NCBI GenBank assembly: GCA_947381415.1
Contig: CANCVB010000017.1
Location: 1-53,973, forward strand
DNA: 53,973 nt
From: Burkholderiales bacterium
GTDB taxonomy: Bacteria; Pseudomonadota; Gammaproteobacteria; Burkholderiales; Burkholderiaceae_C
Direction of reading: 5' to 3'
Shown: positions 34,995 through 45,880 of the stretch, in pieces
Position numbering within the stretch: position 1 is the first letter of the stretch
Layout: every line of letters begins with the position of its first letter
Position numbers and translations under genes: made by a program
Notes under the pieces: model-generated
Told to the model about the DNA's origin: nothing
Database searches by the model: none
What the model saw: only the letters and a program-made list of their open reading frames with translations

Positions 34995-35761
34995 GCACGC
35001 CCGTCCTACAGGTACAAGGTATTTCCAAACGCTTTGGCGGTTTGCAAGCGCTCAGCGATGTGGGCATGACCATACAAGCCGGTCAGGTCTATGGCTTGAT
35101 TGGCCCCAATGGGGCTGGCAAAACCACTTTTTTCAATGTCATCACTGGTTTGTACACACCTGACAGCGGCAGTTTCATGTTGGCTGGCTTGCCTTACAAG
35201 CCCACCGCGGTGCACGAGGTGGCGCAAGCCGGCATTGCCCGCACCTTTCAAAATATCCGTTTGTTTGCCGAAATGACCGCGCTGGAAAACGTCATGGTGG
35301 GTCGCCATGTGCGTACCCGTTCGGGTTTGCTGGGCGCGATCTTTCGCACCAAACAGTTTGCCCAAGAGGAAATAGATATTGCAGATCGCGCCCAAGCCTT
35401 GCTTGACTATGTGGGCATAGGCCATTTGGCCGAGTTCAAGGCACGCACCCTGAGTTACGGCGACCAGCGCCGCCTAGAGATTGCCCGCGCCTTGGCTACC
35501 GACCCCAAGTTGATCGCCTTGGACGAGCCTGCAGCCGGTATGAACGCCACTGAAAAAGTGCAGTTGCGCGAGTTGATCGACCGCATCCGCAAAGACGGGC
35601 GCACGATTTTGTTGATCGAGCACGATGTCAAATTGGTCATGGGTTTGTGCGATGCCGTGACGGTGCTCGACTACGGCAAACAAATCGCACAAGGCACGCC
35701 CGCGCATGTGCAGTCAGACCCCAAGGTGATTGAAGCCTATTTGGGCACGGGGGAGCATTGA
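34991..35761 (+). CDS. livG: Branched-chain amino acid ABC ATPase LivG
   Basis: This 256-residue ATP-binding subunit carries Walker A GPNGAGKTTFFN, the LSYGDQRRLEIARAL signature and Walker B LIALDEPAAGM. The long insert after FQNIRLF and the LSYG form of the signature are typical of LivG as opposed to LivF. The ATG at 34991 overlaps the livM stop. The frame upstream to 34922 lies inside livM and is ignored. Confidence 0.94.
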   Translation: MSTPVLQVQGISKRFGGLQALSDVGMTIQAGQVYGLIGPNGAGKTTFFNVITGLYTPDSGSFMLAGLPYKPTAVHEVAQAGIARTFQNIRLFAEMTALENVMVGRHVRTRSGLLGAIFRTKQFAQEEIDIADRAQALLDYVGIGHLAEFKARTLSYGDQRRLEIARALATDPKLIALDEPAAGMNATEKVQLRELIDRIRKDGRTILLIEHDVKLVMGLCDAVTVLDYGKQIAQGTPAHVQSDPKVIEAYLGTGEH

Positions 35762-35762
35762 G

Positions 35763-36485
35763 ATGGGTGACGCAACAGTTTTGCTCAAAGTCAACAACCT
35801 CAAGGTCGCTTATGGCGGCATACAGGCTGTCAAAGGTATCAGCCTTGAGGTCCGTCAAGGAGAGTTGGTGTCCTTGATTGGCTCCAATGGTGCTGGCAAG
35901 ACCACCACCATGAAAGCCATCACCGGCACCTTGTCGGCCACATCGGGCAGCATCGAGTATTTGGGTCAGAGCATCCAAGGCCAAGGCGCTTGGGATTTGG
36001 TCAAACAAGGCTTGGTGATGGTGCCTGAAGGGCGTGGTGTGTTCACCCGCATGAGCATTGTGGAAAACTTGCAAATGGGTGCGTATTTGCGTGACGACAA
36101 GGACGGTGTCAGCGCTGATATAGAGCGCGTGTTTGCCTTGTTCCCGCGTTTGAAAGAGCGCAGTGCGCAGTTGGCAGGTACCTTGTCGGGGGGGGAGCAG
36201 CAAATGTTGGCCATGGGTCGGGCCTTGCTGAGTCGTCCCAAGGTCTTGTTACTCGATGAACCCTCCATGGGTTTGTCACCGTTGATGGTCGACAAAATTT
36301 TTGAAGTCATCCAAGAGGTGGCATCCATGGGTGTGACCTTGTTGTTGGTCGAGCAAAACGCCAGCCGTGCGCTCAAAATTGCCCAGCGCGCCTATGTCAT
36401 GGAGTCGGGTCAAATCAGCATGCAAGGTCAGGCGCATGATCTCTTACACGACCCTAAAGTGCGGGCGGCCTACCTCGGGGAATAG
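35763..36485 (+). CDS. livF: Branched-chain amino acid ABC ATPase LivF
   Basis: This is the second ATPase, 240 residues, with Walker A GSNGAGKTTTMK, signature LSGGEQQMLAMGRAL and Walker B VLLLDEPSMGLSP. The form VPEGRGVFTRMSIVENLQMG is characteristic of LivF. It begins one base after the livG stop. No periplasmic binding protein gene (livJ/livK) accompanies livHMGF here, so the receptor must be encoded elsewhere. The tandem uvrA gene follows after 7 bases and could be on the same transcript. Confidence 0.94.
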   Translation: MGDATVLLKVNNLKVAYGGIQAVKGISLEVRQGELVSLIGSNGAGKTTTMKAITGTLSATSGSIEYLGQSIQGQGAWDLVKQGLVMVPEGRGVFTRMSIVENLQMGAYLRDDKDGVSADIERVFALFPRLKERSAQLAGTLSGGEQQMLAMGRALLSRPKVLLLDEPSMGLSPLMVDKIFEVIQEVASMGVTLLLVEQNASRALKIAQRAYVMESGQISMQGQAHDLLHDPKVRAAYLGE

Positions 36486-36492
36486 CGACTGA

Positions 36493-39400
36493 ATGGCACA
36501 GGGACTGATACGTATCCGGGGCGCCCGCCAGCACAACCTCAAAAACCTAGACATCGATATCCACACGGGTGAGTTGACTGTGTTCACGGGTCCCAGCGGC
36601 TCGGGGAAATCCAGTTTGGTGTTTGACACCTTGTATGCCGAGGGGCAACGGCGTTATGTCGAAACCTTCAGTGCCTATGCGCGGCAATTTTTAGACCGCA
36701 TGGACCGACCGGCGGTGGACAAGGTGGACGGTGTGCCCGCCGCCATCGCCATCGACCAAACCAATCCGGTTCGCAGTTCTCGCTCAACGGTAGGCACCAT
36801 GACCGAGCTCAACGACCACTTGAAGTTGTTGTTTGCACGCGCGGCCCAGTTGTTTGACAAGCACACCGCAGAGCCTGTCAAGCACGACAACGCGCAAACC
36901 ATTTTGGCGCAACTGCATGCCTTGAGTGCAGGCGACCCGCGTTGGGTCATCACCTTTCCCGTGGCTTTGCCTGCCAACACCAGCGCTGAAGAATTGCAAG
37001 CCTGGTTGAGCGCCAGTGGCTTTAGCCGTGTGCATACCCAGCGCGCAGCGAAGGCCAAGGACGCACCCCAACGCTTGGATGTGGTGGCTGACCGTTTGCG
37101 GGTGCAAAGTGCCGAGCCTTCACGGGTGATGGAAGCCATTGAGGTGGCGTTGCAACGTGGCAGTGGCCATATGACCGCTTATCGCATCCCACCTGACGCC
37201 GATGCTGAATCCAAGGGCGAGGCTTTCGCTTACTCGACGGGCTTGCATTGCCCCCGCAGTGACCTGCATTACAGCGACCCCACGCCGTCCATGTTTTCAT
37301 TTAACTCGCCTGCAGGTGCCTGTCCTACCTGCCGTGGCTTTGGACGTGTCATTGGTGTGGATTACGGTTTGGTGATTCCCAACGACAAGCTGACCTTGCG
37401 CATGGGCGCGATCAAGCCGATTCAAACGCCAGCTTGGCAAGAGTGTCAAGACGATTTGATGCGCCACGCGGAAGCAGCAGGTATACCGCGCGACACACCT
37501 TGGAACAAACTCACCACCGAGCAACGTGATTGGGTGATTCAAGGCTCACCCCAGTGGGCGGGCAAATGGAACCAGCAGTGGTATGGCATCAAGCGGTTTT
37601 TTGAATACCTGGAAACCAAGTCCTACAAGATGCACATTCGCGTCTTGCTCTCCAAGTACCGCAGTTACACACCTTGTGGTGACTGCGGTGGCGCGCGTTT
37701 GCAAACAGACAGCTTGTTGTGGCGTATCGGCAGCATGGCCAGTGCGCAGGCCGCCATGCCGACTGCGCAACGTTTCATGCCGCAAGGGGTGACTTGGCAA
37801 ACCGCCCAGTTGCAAGCCTTGCCGGGCTTGTGTTTGCACGATTTGATGCTCTTGCCTATCGATCGCTTGCGGGTGTTTTTTGAGCACATGGCCAGCGACG
37901 ATTCACTCACAGCCCATGCACAAGCCGAGCAACAAGCGCTGCATTTGTTGTTCGAAGAAATCCGCACCCGTTTGAAATACCTGTGCGATGTGGGGCTGGG
38001 TTACCTCAGTCTGGACCGACAAAGCCGCACCTTGAGTGGTGGTGAGGTACAGCGCATCAACTTAACCACCGCTTTGGGCACCTCGTTGGTGAATACCTTG
38101 TTTGTGCTGGATGAACCCAGCATCGGTTTGCATCCGCGCGACATGCACCGTATCACCCAAGCCATGTTGCGTTTGCGTGATGCTGGCAATACCTTGGTGG
38201 TGGTCGAGCACGATCCCGCGGTGATGCTGGCAGCTGATCGCATTGTGGACATGGGCCCGGGCCCGGGCGAGCGTGGCGGACAGATAGTGTTTGATGGCAA
38301 GCCCGAGCAGCTCAAAAGCGCGAACACCTTGACGGGCGACTACCTGGGCGCACGCAAGCAAGTGGGCTTAGGTCTTAAGCGCTTGGTCAGCGACAGCACA
38401 CCGCGCCTGATCTTGGAAGGTGCACGCGAACACAATTTGCAAAACCTGAGTATTGAATTTCCCCTGCAACGCTTGGTCACTGTCACTGGCGTGAGCGGGT
38501 CGGGCAAGTCCACCTTGATACAAGACATCTTGGCCCCCGCCTTGCTGCGTCATTTTGGCAAATCCACCGATGGCGCCGGTGCGCACGACCGGTTGTTGGG
38601 GGCCGATCACTTGAGTGATGTGGTGTTTGTCGATCAGTCCCCTATTGGCAAGACCGCACGCTCTAACCCTGTCAGTTATGTGGGCGCATGGGATGCGATA
38701 CGCGAGATCTTTGCCAACACCGCGATGTCGCGACAGCGCAGTTACACCGCGTCCAAGTTCAGCTTCAACGGCGGTGATGGTCGTTGTCCCACCTGTGGTG
38801 GTTCGGGCTTTGAACATGTGGAAATGCAGTTTCTTAGCGATGTGTATTTGCGCTGCCCCGATTGCGATGGCCAACGCTACCGTCCCGAAATTTTGGAAGT
38901 CAAAATTGAGCGAAAAGCATCGGCGTCAGATGCAATTTCTTTTTTGAATGTGGCCGATGTGCTGGCTCTGACCGTCAGCGAAGCCGCGCAACTGTTCGCC
39001 AATGACCGTGAAGTGATCCGTGCATTGCAACCGATTGTTGATGTGGGTTTGGAGTATGTGCGTTTGGGGCAACCCGTGCCCACGCTCAGTGGTGGAGAAG
39101 CGCAGCGGTTGAAGTTGGCAGGCTTTTTGGCCGAAGCGGCGAAGTCGGCTTCGTCCAGTCGACAAGCTTCCGCGCGCAAAGGCACCTTGTTTTTGTTTGA
39201 TGAACCGACCACAGGTTTGCACTTTGATGACATTGCCAAATTGATGCGTGCCTTGCGTCGTTTGTTGGAAGCAGGCCATTCCCTCATCGTGATTGAACAC
39301 AATTTGGATGTGATTCGTTCTAGCGATTGGTTGATAGATCTGGGCCCTGAAGGTGGCGAGGGTGGCGGTTTGCTGGTGGCCGAAGGCTCGCCGGAGACTT

Positions 39401-42225
39401 TGCGTGAACACCCCACATCACATACCGGTCAAGCACTGCGTGACTACGAGCACAGCATGGCCCAGGTGCACTCGGTGAACGAGGTCGCAACGTCCTATGC
39501 TGCGGTGCCACGTCCTGCAGTCAGCAACGATATTCGCATCGTTCACGCCAAAGAACACAATTTGAAGAACTTGAGCGTGGACATTCCACGCGGGCAGTTC
39601 AATGTGGTCACGGGTGTCAGTGGGTCGGGTAAATCCACCTTGGCCTTTGACATATTGTTCAACGAAGGTCAGCGCCGTTATTTGGAAAGCCTCAACGCCT
39701 ACGCGCGCAGCATCGTTCAACCCGCTGGCCGTCCAGAGGTGGATGCGGTGTATGGCATTCCACCCACTGTCGCCATCGAGCAGCGCCTGTCGCGTGGCGG
39801 GCGCAAATCGACGGTCGGCACCACCACCGAAATTTGGCACTTTTTGCGACTGCTGTATGTGAAACTGGGCACACAGCATTGCATCCACGACGATGCCGCG
39901 GTGCAACCCCAAACACCAGAGCGCTTAACCGCATTGTTGATGCGCGAATACCGTGGCCAGCACATCGGCTTGCTGAGTCCCTTGGTGATGAACCGCAAAG
40001 GTGTTTATACCGAGTTGGCCGATTGGGCGCGACCGCGCGGCTATACCCATTTGCGTGTGGATGGTCATTTTTTACCGACCACCGGTTTTCCGCGTTTGGA
40101 CCGATTTAAAGAGCATACGATTGAATTGCCGGTGGCCAGTTTCACAGTGGACCCTGCGCAAGAAGACATCTTGCGACAAGCATTGATGACAGCCTTGGAG
40201 CATGGCAAGGGCGTGGTGCATGTGTTGAGTGATCTGGGCGGGTTGCGAGAGGCGATGTTGGGTGGCGAGTCCACCGCAGGCATTGGCCGATTGCAAGCCT
40301 ATTCCACGCGCCGCGCCTGCCCCGTTTGTGATACCTCTTATGCCGAACTCGACCCGCGTTTGTTCTCCTACAACAGCAAGCACGGTTGGTGTGGTGATTG
40401 TGTGGGAACTGGATTGGCTTTATCGCGAGAGCAACGAAAAGCCATGGACGACTCCGTGGCTGATGCACAAGACAAGGGTCGCGAAAGAAGTTTTGCCGAA
40501 CCTGAATTGGATGAGGTCAGTGACAAGGCTTGCGCTGCTTGTGCTGGCACACGATTGAACGCGACTGCCCGCGCGGTCTATTTTGGCGGTGCTGCCATCA
40601 CCGAGTTGGCCCAACGCAGTGTGCTGGACATGTCCCAATGGGTGGCTGGTTTGCGCTTGCAAGGGCGCGATGCCGATATTGCGCGTGACCTCTTGCCTGA
40701 AATTGAAAGCCGTTTGGCGTTTCTCGAGCGTGTCGGCTTAGGCTATTTGACCTTGGACCGCGGCGCGCCGACGCTCAGCGGTGGTGAGGCGCAGCGCATA
40801 CGCTTGGCTGCGCAATTGGGTAGCAATTTGCAAGGCGTGTGCTATGTGTTGGACGAACCTACCATTGGCTTGCATGCCCGCGACAACCACATCTTGCTCG
40901 ACGCTTTAAAGAGCCTGAGTGACAAAGGCAATACGCTGGTGGTGGTCGAGCACGATGAGGACACGATACGCCGTGCGGACCACATCATTGACATCGGCCC
41001 GAGTGCGGGCAAACGGGGTGGCCATTTGGTGGCACAAGGCTCTGTCAAGGATGTCATGGCTGCTGCAGATTCGCAAACGGGGCGTTATTTGCGCCACGCC
41101 ATGCACCACCCATTGCAAGCACGGCGTCAAGTGACTTTGGACCAGCGCAGCAAGAGCGCAACTTCATGTCTGCAGGTCATGGGTGCAGATTTGCACAACC
41201 TCGGGACACTGTCGGCGGCTTTCCCCTTGCAACGCTTGGTGGCGGTCACTGGCGTGAGTGGTTCAGGCAAGTCCACGCTGGCACGCGATGTGTTGCTGGC
41301 CAATGTGCAGGCTGTGGTCAGTTTGCGCTCTACCCAAGCGGGGCGGAAAGCACACGACGCGGGCAAGTTGCCAGTGTGGCAAGGTTGCGTGGGTTTGGCT
41401 GGTTATGAAAGCATCGAACGGGTGCTGGAGGTGGACCAAACCCCGATCGGCAAAACGCCGCGCAGTTGCCCTGCCACCTACATCGGTTTTTGGGACACCA
41501 TCCGCAAACTGTTTGCGGAAACCTTGGAAGCCAAGGCGCGAGGCTATGGTCCCGGGCGCTTCAGCTTCAACACCGGTGAGGGCCGCTGCCCTGGCTGTGA
41601 AGGCCAAGGTATGCGCACCATCGAGATGAGTTTTTTGCCCGATGTCAAAGTGCTGTGTGAGGTGTGCAAGGGTGCGCGCTTCAACCCAGAAACCTTGTCG
41701 GTACGTTGGCGTGGCAAAAGCATTGGCGAGGTGTTGCAAATGGAAGTCGATGAGGCGGTGGATTTTTTTGCTGCCATGCCGCTGATCAGCCATCCTTTGC
41801 AGTTATTGAAAGATGTGGGTTTGGGTTACCTTACCTTGGGACAGCCGTCGCCCACACTCAGTGGCGGTGAAGCGCAACGCATCAAATTGGTGACGGAACT
41901 CTCCAAGGTGAAAGACGAGGTTGCACGCCGAGGTCAAAAAACACCGCATACCTTGTATGTGTTGGATGAACCCACGGTAGGTTTGCACATGGCCGATGTG
42001 GACAAGCTGATTCGTGTCCTGCACCGTTTGGTCGACGGTGGTCACAGCGTCATTGTCATTGAGCATGATTTGGATGTCATCGCTGAAGCCGATTGGGTGA
42101 TTGACCTCGGCCCCGAAGGCGGCAATGGCGGTGGTCAGGTGGTAGGCGCCACCACGCCTGAGGGATTGGTGAAGTTGGGTACCCACACCGGCGTGGCTTT
42201 GGCGCCGGTGCTTGCCAGAGTCTGA
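36493..42225 (+). CDS. uvrA: Tandem double-length UvrA
   Basis: This 1910-residue protein consists of two complete UvrA units in one chain, about 1-1000 and 1013-1910; a normal UvrA is about 940. Four ATPase sites are visible: Walker A at residues 33, 666, 1041 and 1587, and LSGGE signatures at 514, 865, 1428 and 1789. Both units keep the region between the first Walker A and the first zinc finger where UvrB binds. Zinc modules: unit 1 insertion finger is C253-P-R-S256 with C277-C280, lacking one Cys; the other CxxC pairs are intact. UvrA dimers find bulky DNA lesions for nucleotide excision repair; this protein may act as a covalent pseudo-dimer, or alongside a normal UvrA. Such long UvrA proteins are known in some proteobacteria. 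Confidence 0.93.
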   Translation: MAQGLIRIRGARQHNLKNLDIDIHTGELTVFTGPSGSGKSSLVFDTLYAEGQRRYVETFSAYARQFLDRMDRPAVDKVDGVPAAIAIDQTNPVRSSRSTVGTMTELNDHLKLLFARAAQLFDKHTAEPVKHDNAQTILAQLHALSAGDPRWVITFPVALPANTSAEELQAWLSASGFSRVHTQRAAKAKDAPQRLDVVADRLRVQSAEPSRVMEAIEVALQRGSGHMTAYRIPPDADAESKGEAFAYSTGLHCPRSDLHYSDPTPSMFSFNSPAGACPTCRGFGRVIGVDYGLVIPNDKLTLRMGAIKPIQTPAWQECQDDLMRHAEAAGIPRDTPWNKLTTEQRDWVIQGSPQWAGKWNQQWYGIKRFFEYLETKSYKMHIRVLLSKYRSYTPCGDCGGARLQTDSLLWRIGSMASAQAAMPTAQRFMPQGVTWQTAQLQALPGLCLHDLMLLPIDRLRVFFEHMASDDSLTAHAQAEQQALHLLFEEIRTRLKYLCDVGLGYLSLDRQSRTLSGGEVQRINLTTALGTSLVNTLFVLDEPSIGLHPRDMHRITQAMLRLRDAGNTLVVVEHDPAVMLAADRIVDMGPGPGERGGQIVFDGKPEQLKSANTLTGDYLGARKQVGLGLKRLVSDSTPRLILEGAREHNLQNLSIEFPLQRLVTVTGVSGSGKSTLIQDILAPALLRHFGKSTDGAGAHDRLLGADHLSDVVFVDQSPIGKTARSNPVSYVGAWDAIREIFANTAMSRQRSYTASKFSFNGGDGRCPTCGGSGFEHVEMQFLSDVYLRCPDCDGQRYRPEILEVKIERKASASDAISFLNVADVLALTVSEAAQLFANDREVIRALQPIVDVGLEYVRLGQPVPTLSGGEAQRLKLAGFLAEAAKSASSSRQASARKGTLFLFDEPTTGLHFDDIAKLMRALRRLLEAGHSLIVIEHNLDVIRSSDWLIDLGPEGGEGGGLLVAEGSPETLREHPTSHTGQALRDYEHSMAQVHSVNEVATSYAAVPRPAVSNDIRIVHAKEHNLKNLSVDIPRGQFNVVTGVSGSGKSTLAFDILFNEGQRRYLESLNAYARSIVQPAGRPEVDAVYGIPPTVAIEQRLSRGGRKSTVGTTTEIWHFLRLLYVKLGTQHCIHDDAAVQPQTPERLTALLMREYRGQHIGLLSPLVMNRKGVYTELADWARPRGYTHLRVDGHFLPTTGFPRLDRFKEHTIELPVASFTVDPAQEDILRQALMTALEHGKGVVHVLSDLGGLREAMLGGESTAGIGRLQAYSTRRACPVCDTSYAELDPRLFSYNSKHGWCGDCVGTGLALSREQRKAMDDSVADAQDKGRERSFAEPELDEVSDKACAACAGTRLNATARAVYFGGAAITELAQRSVLDMSQWVAGLRLQGRDADIARDLLPEIESRLAFLERVGLGYLTLDRGAPTLSGGEAQRIRLAAQLGSNLQGVCYVLDEPTIGLHARDNHILLDALKSLSDKGNTLVVVEHDEDTIRRADHIIDIGPSAGKRGGHLVAQGSVKDVMAAADSQTGRYLRHAMHHPLQARRQVTLDQRSKSATSCLQVMGADLHNLGTLSAAFPLQRLVAVTGVSGSGKSTLARDVLLANVQAVVSLRSTQAGRKAHDAGKLPVWQGCVGLAGYESIERVLEVDQTPIGKTPRSCPATYIGFWDTIRKLFAETLEAKARGYGPGRFSFNTGEGRCPGCEGQGMRTIEMSFLPDVKVLCEVCKGARFNPETLSVRWRGKSIGEVLQMEVDEAVDFFAAMPLISHPLQLLKDVGLGYLTLGQPSPTLSGGEAQRIKLVTELSKVKDEVARRGQKTPHTLYVLDEPTVGLHMADVDKLIRVLHRLVDGGHSVIVIEHDLDVIAEADWVIDLGPEGGNGGGQVVGATTPEGLVKLGTHTGVALAPVLARV

Positions 42226-42283
42226 ACACGTTACGTTGCAAGACCGTCCCTGTCACAACGACGGCCGACCCTGCGACCCGTAA

Positions 42284-43915
42284 CTAGCCCGCCGACCCCA
42301 AGGCCAATCCCGCGTGCTCGCGCAGGGGGTGGAAATGGATTTTGGGGAAACGCTCTTGCGCCAAACGCACGTCATAGGGCGAGGTGCACAAATACGCCAG
42401 TGAGTTGGCGGCATCGGTGGCCATGCGCTGTGGGTAGGCGTTGACGAACTCTTTGAGCTCGGCAGGTGTGTCGGCGGTGATCCAACGCGCACCGGTGTAG
42501 CTGCTGTTTTCCAAGCGCACATCGCAGTCGTATTCGCCACGCAGTCGGTGCTGCACCACTTCAAACTGCAGTTGGCCAATGGCACCTAAGAGCATGGCTC
42601 CACCCATTTCGGGTTTGAACACCTGGATGGCGCCCTCTTCGCCCAGTTGCTCCAAGCCGGTTTGCAGCTGTTTGGTGCGCAGCGGGTTTTTCAAGATCAC
42701 GGTCATGAACATCTCGGGCGCGAAAAACGGCAAGCCCGTGAATTGCAGGGCCGCGCCATCGGTGATGGTGTCGCCGAGTTGCACACCGCCATGGGTGGTG
42801 AAGCCGATGATGTCGCCTGCATACGCTTCGTCCACCGCTTCGCGGCGCTGGCTCAAAAACGTCACCACCGACGTGGGGCGCAACTCCTTGCTGCTGCGTT
42901 GCACTTTGAGCTTCATGCCCGGCGCATAGCGGCCCGAGGCCACGCGCACAAAGGCGATGCGGTCGCGGTGGTTGGCATCCATATTGGCTTGCACCTTGAA
43001 CACCACGCCGGCAAACCCCGGATCTTCCGGTTGGATGGTTTTGTCCACCATGTGTTTGTTAACCACCAAGTGGCTCATGCGTGGTCGCGGAGAGGGTGCG
43101 AGGTCGACCAAAGCGTCCAGCACTTCCATCACGCCGAAGTTGTTCACACCAGAGCCAAAGAACACAGGGGTTTGCTTGCCGGCCAAAAACGCCTCGCGGT
43201 CAAAACTGGGAGACGCACCGGTGGCCAACTCCATGCTGTCCATGGCGGTTTGCCATTCCAAGCCAAAGCGCTCGGCCAATTTGGCTTGCTCTGTCAGCGC
43301 AACGGTTTCAAAGTCTTGCGGCAAGCGCTCAGAGCCCGACTCGAACACCGTCATGGCCTGGGTGCGCAGGTTGATGATGCCGCCAAACTGCTTGCCTTGG
43401 CCCACCGGCCAGGTCATGGGCACGCAAGGCATGCCCAGTTCGCGTTCGACCTCGTCCAGAATGTCCAAGGGGTCGCGCACCTCGCGGTCCATTTTGTTGA
43501 CAAAGGTGATGATGGGCGTGTCGCGTTGTCGGCACACCTCGATCAGGCGGCGGGTTTGCGCTTCCACACCGTTGGCCGCGTCAATCACCATCAAGGCTGA
43601 ATCCACCGCGGTGAGCACGCGGTAGGTGTCTTCCGAAAAGTCTTTGTGGCCGGGCGTGTCCAGCAGGTTGATGACGTGCTCGCGGTAGAGCATTTGCATC
43701 ACCGATGAGGCCACCGAAATGCCCCGCTGCTTTTCAATTTCCATCCAATCCGATGTGGCGTGGCGCGAAGCTTTGCGCGCCTTGACCGAACCGGCGATTT
43801 GGATCGCCCCCGAGAACAGCAACAGCTTTTCAGTGAGGGTGGTTTTGCCCGCGTCGGGGTGGGAGATGATGGCAAAAGTGCGCCGGCGGCGCACTTCTTC
43901 TAAGGCTGTCGTCAT
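42284..43915 (-). CDS. prfC: Peptide chain release factor 3
   Basis: RF3 is a translational GTPase that recycles RF1 and RF2 from the ribosome. The 543-residue protein has the G1 motif SHPDAGKTTLTE, the G3 motif DTPGHKDFSED and the G4 motif NKMD, followed by RF3-specific domains 2 and 3 (GVQLGDTITDGAALQFTGLP, RLRGEYDCDVRLE). It converges on uvrA across a 58-base gap in which I see only a weak inverted repeat. The reading frame on the opposite strand is a shadow. Confidence 0.97.
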   Translation of the reverse strand: MTTALEEVRRRRTFAIISHPDAGKTTLTEKLLLFSGAIQIAGSVKARKASRHATSDWMEIEKQRGISVASSVMQMLYREHVINLLDTPGHKDFSEDTYRVLTAVDSALMVIDAANGVEAQTRRLIEVCRQRDTPIITFVNKMDREVRDPLDILDEVERELGMPCVPMTWPVGQGKQFGGIINLRTQAMTVFESGSERLPQDFETVALTEQAKLAERFGLEWQTAMDSMELATGASPSFDREAFLAGKQTPVFFGSGVNNFGVMEVLDALVDLAPSPRPRMSHLVVNKHMVDKTIQPEDPGFAGVVFKVQANMDANHRDRIAFVRVASGRYAPGMKLKVQRSSKELRPTSVVTFLSQRREAVDEAYAGDIIGFTTHGGVQLGDTITDGAALQFTGLPFFAPEMFMTVILKNPLRTKQLQTGLEQLGEEGAIQVFKPEMGGAMLLGAIGQLQFEVVQHRLRGEYDCDVRLENSSYTGARWITADTPAELKEFVNAYPQRMATDAANSLAYLCTSPYDVRLAQERFPKIHFHPLREHAGLALGSAG

Positions 43916-43962
43916 AAGTCTTCTAAGGAATGGCCGTGATCATAGCGGTGTTGGATAAAACT

Positions 43963-45756
43963 TTAGGCCCTAGGCAAGTCTTTGTCCACGGTGTAATGCC
44001 GTATCGCGCGGATCAGGATTTGGCGATCAAACGGTTTGGCCAATACTTCGTTCACCCCAGCGGCGTTGCAACGGTCCACGGCGTCTTGTGCCACATTGGC
44101 TGTCAATGCAATCACAGGGACGCTGCAAAAGGGTTCAGGGCAGGATTGTCGAACTTTAGCCACCACTTCCGAACCGTCCATGTCGGGCATGACCAAGTCG
44201 ATCAGCACCACATCGAAAGCCGTCGATCGCATCTTTTGCAAACCCTCTTGTCCGTTGGCGGCTTGCTCGATGATGGCGTTGGGGAAACTGCGCATCAAGG
44301 TGGTCGACACCACCAAACGGTTCACATCGTTATCGTCGACCACCAAGACATGGATCGCCGTGGGGTCTTGGCTGGTGGTCAAATTGAAAGCGGGCAAAGG
44401 GTTGATTGGCTCAGCACTGACGGTCAGTGGAAGGTAGAGGGTGAACACAGAGCCTTGGCCGAGTTCGCTCTGCAACAGCAAACGCCCATGGTGGCTTTTC
44501 ACCAAGCTTTGGGTGATGGCCAAGCCCAAACCATTGCCGCGCATGGGTTCACTCAAACGCAAAGAGGTTGTGACGTCGTATACCTGTGTAAATGGTTGGT
44601 AAATGCGTTCTTGTTGGCTGGTGGACATGCCAATGCCAGTGTCTTCAATGCGGCAGACCAAATCCAAACCATTCGGGGATGACGCCACACTGGCATGCAT
44701 CAAAACATGGCCTTTCGGTGTGAATTTGATGGCATTGCCCAACAGGTTGATGAGCATTTGCGACAAGCGATTTTGGTCTAACAAAACCCATGTGGGCACC
44801 TGGGGGCTGATGTCCAAGCGGTAATTGAGTTGGGCCTCTTGCGCTTGGTTGCTCAAGGTGTGAAAAGTTTGACGCAAGGCCATGGGCAAGTTGATCACCT
44901 GCGGATGCAAGGTCAACTGGCCCAGCCGAATTTGAGAAAAATCTAACAGGTCATTGATGACTGTGAGCAAATGGGCTGCAGCGTGTTGGGCGTTGTTGAC
45001 AAAATCTTTGGACTCCTCAGAGAGTTGCCGGTTGTCGTGCAATAAACCCAAATAACCAATCACAGCATTGAGTGGTGTGCGCATGTCATGGCTGACCATG
45101 GCCAAAAATTTGTCTTTGTGCGAGTCGGCAATCAGCAAAGCAGACGACAGTTTTTCCAAGCGAAGGTTGTTGCGTCTGAGGGTTGCCAAATTTTGCGAAT
45201 TGGCCGAGTCATACACATACACCAATAGGATTTGGGTGCACTCCAATATGACAATGCAAATCGCACTTTGCATCAGGTTTCGCCAGTCTTCGCCGGGGTG
45301 CATGGGCAAGTAGCCCTGCACTTGCAGGGTAAACAAGATAGCGAGCAGCACAAAACTGATCAACACCCAAAAAACAGCCCAAGTTCTTCCCACCGAAAAC
45401 ACAGGCAGTATGGGCACCACGCCCATGAACACCAGCATGGAAGACCCCACGCCAAAGGTGAATGCGGCGTTGTAAAAAATCAAAAACATCAAGGTGGTTT
45501 GGTATATCGCATGAACCCAAACCAAGGACAGACCTTTGCGCCACATCACCAAATTGGCTGACAAAATCACCGCCGTGAGCGCGCAAGACCATCCGGCTTG
45601 AGGGTTTTGTAGCCACAGCATCAAGGGGCCGATGGGAACCAAAAACACCACCGCGCTGAGCGAATTGAGCAAAAAATAAAAATTTTGGGGACTTCTCAGG
45701 CGAGAAGGTAATTTGCGCAAAACCCACAAATAAAAACGGTAATTGGGGTTGTTCAT
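43963..45756 (-). CDS. Membrane hybrid histidine kinase
   Basis: This 597-residue sensor has about six N-terminal membrane helices (residues about 25-185) without a sizeable periplasmic domain. A HisKA domain with the phospho-acceptor His223 (VSHDMRTPLNAVIGYLG) follows. The HATPase domain has DQNRLSQMLINLLGNAIKF, the EDTGIGM G1 box and GNGLGLAI G2 box. A C-terminal receiver domain has the acceptor Asp520 (VLIDLVMPDMDG) and the Lys of LAKPFD. No HPt or DNA-binding regulator gene is adjacent. It is divergent from ahcY. The signal is unknown; the membrane-embedded sensor suggests detection within or at the membrane. Confidence 0.87.
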   Translation of the reverse strand: MNNPNYRFYLWVLRKLPSRLRSPQNFYFLLNSLSAVVFLVPIGPLMLWLQNPQAGWSCALTAVILSANLVMWRKGLSLVWVHAIYQTTLMFLIFYNAAFTFGVGSSMLVFMGVVPILPVFSVGRTWAVFWVLISFVLLAILFTLQVQGYLPMHPGEDWRNLMQSAICIVILECTQILLVYVYDSANSQNLATLRRNNLRLEKLSSALLIADSHKDKFLAMVSHDMRTPLNAVIGYLGLLHDNRQLSEESKDFVNNAQHAAAHLLTVINDLLDFSQIRLGQLTLHPQVINLPMALRQTFHTLSNQAQEAQLNYRLDISPQVPTWVLLDQNRLSQMLINLLGNAIKFTPKGHVLMHASVASSPNGLDLVCRIEDTGIGMSTSQQERIYQPFTQVYDVTTSLRLSEPMRGNGLGLAITQSLVKSHHGRLLLQSELGQGSVFTLYLPLTVSAEPINPLPAFNLTTSQDPTAIHVLVVDDNDVNRLVVSTTLMRSFPNAIIEQAANGQEGLQKMRSTAFDVVLIDLVMPDMDGSEVVAKVRQSCPEPFCSVPVIALTANVAQDAVDRCNAAGVNEVLAKPFDRQILIRAIRHYTVDKDLPRA

Positions 45757-45808
45757 TGAAAGGCCTCTTGGTAGAGCGGCTTATTCTAGGGGGCTTATCC
45801 AAAGCCAT

Positions 45809-45814
45809 TAGAAT
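45809..45814 (+). promoter_or_regulatory. Candidate -10 box for ahcY
   Basis: TAGAAT ends seven bases before the first base of the SAH aptamer, which is the spacing expected if transcription starts at the aptamer. No convincing -35 box was found, so this is a partial promoter call. The same hexamer serves as -10 for rplM at 53703. Confidence 0.4.
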
Positions 45815-45821
45815 AACCCCA

Positions 45822-45880
45822 CCGAGGAGCGCTGCAGCGTCCAAGACGCGAGGCTCGGAAAACGTCCCAACTGCGCTCAC
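45822..45880 (+). ncRNA. SAH riboswitch aptamer
   Basis: All core elements of the S-adenosylhomocysteine riboswitch are visible. P1 pairs CCGAG (45822-45826) with CTCGG (45854-45858). P2 is GCGTC/GACGC (45837-45841, 45845-45849). The pseudoknot pairs GAGCGC (45827-45832) with GCGCTC (45873-45878). The conserved GGAGCGCTGC and AGGCTCGG strings are present. It lies directly before ahcY, which encodes the enzyme that removes SAH, as in known cases. Confidence 0.93.

Noticed and set aside
42226-42283. Possible terminator between uvrA and prfC
   Set aside because: Only a short interrupted GTTACG/CGTAAC repeat is present, with a long loop and no T run.
42647-43600. A 317-codon open frame antisense to prfC
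   Set aside because: Complementary reading of the conserved RF3 gene; no independent support.
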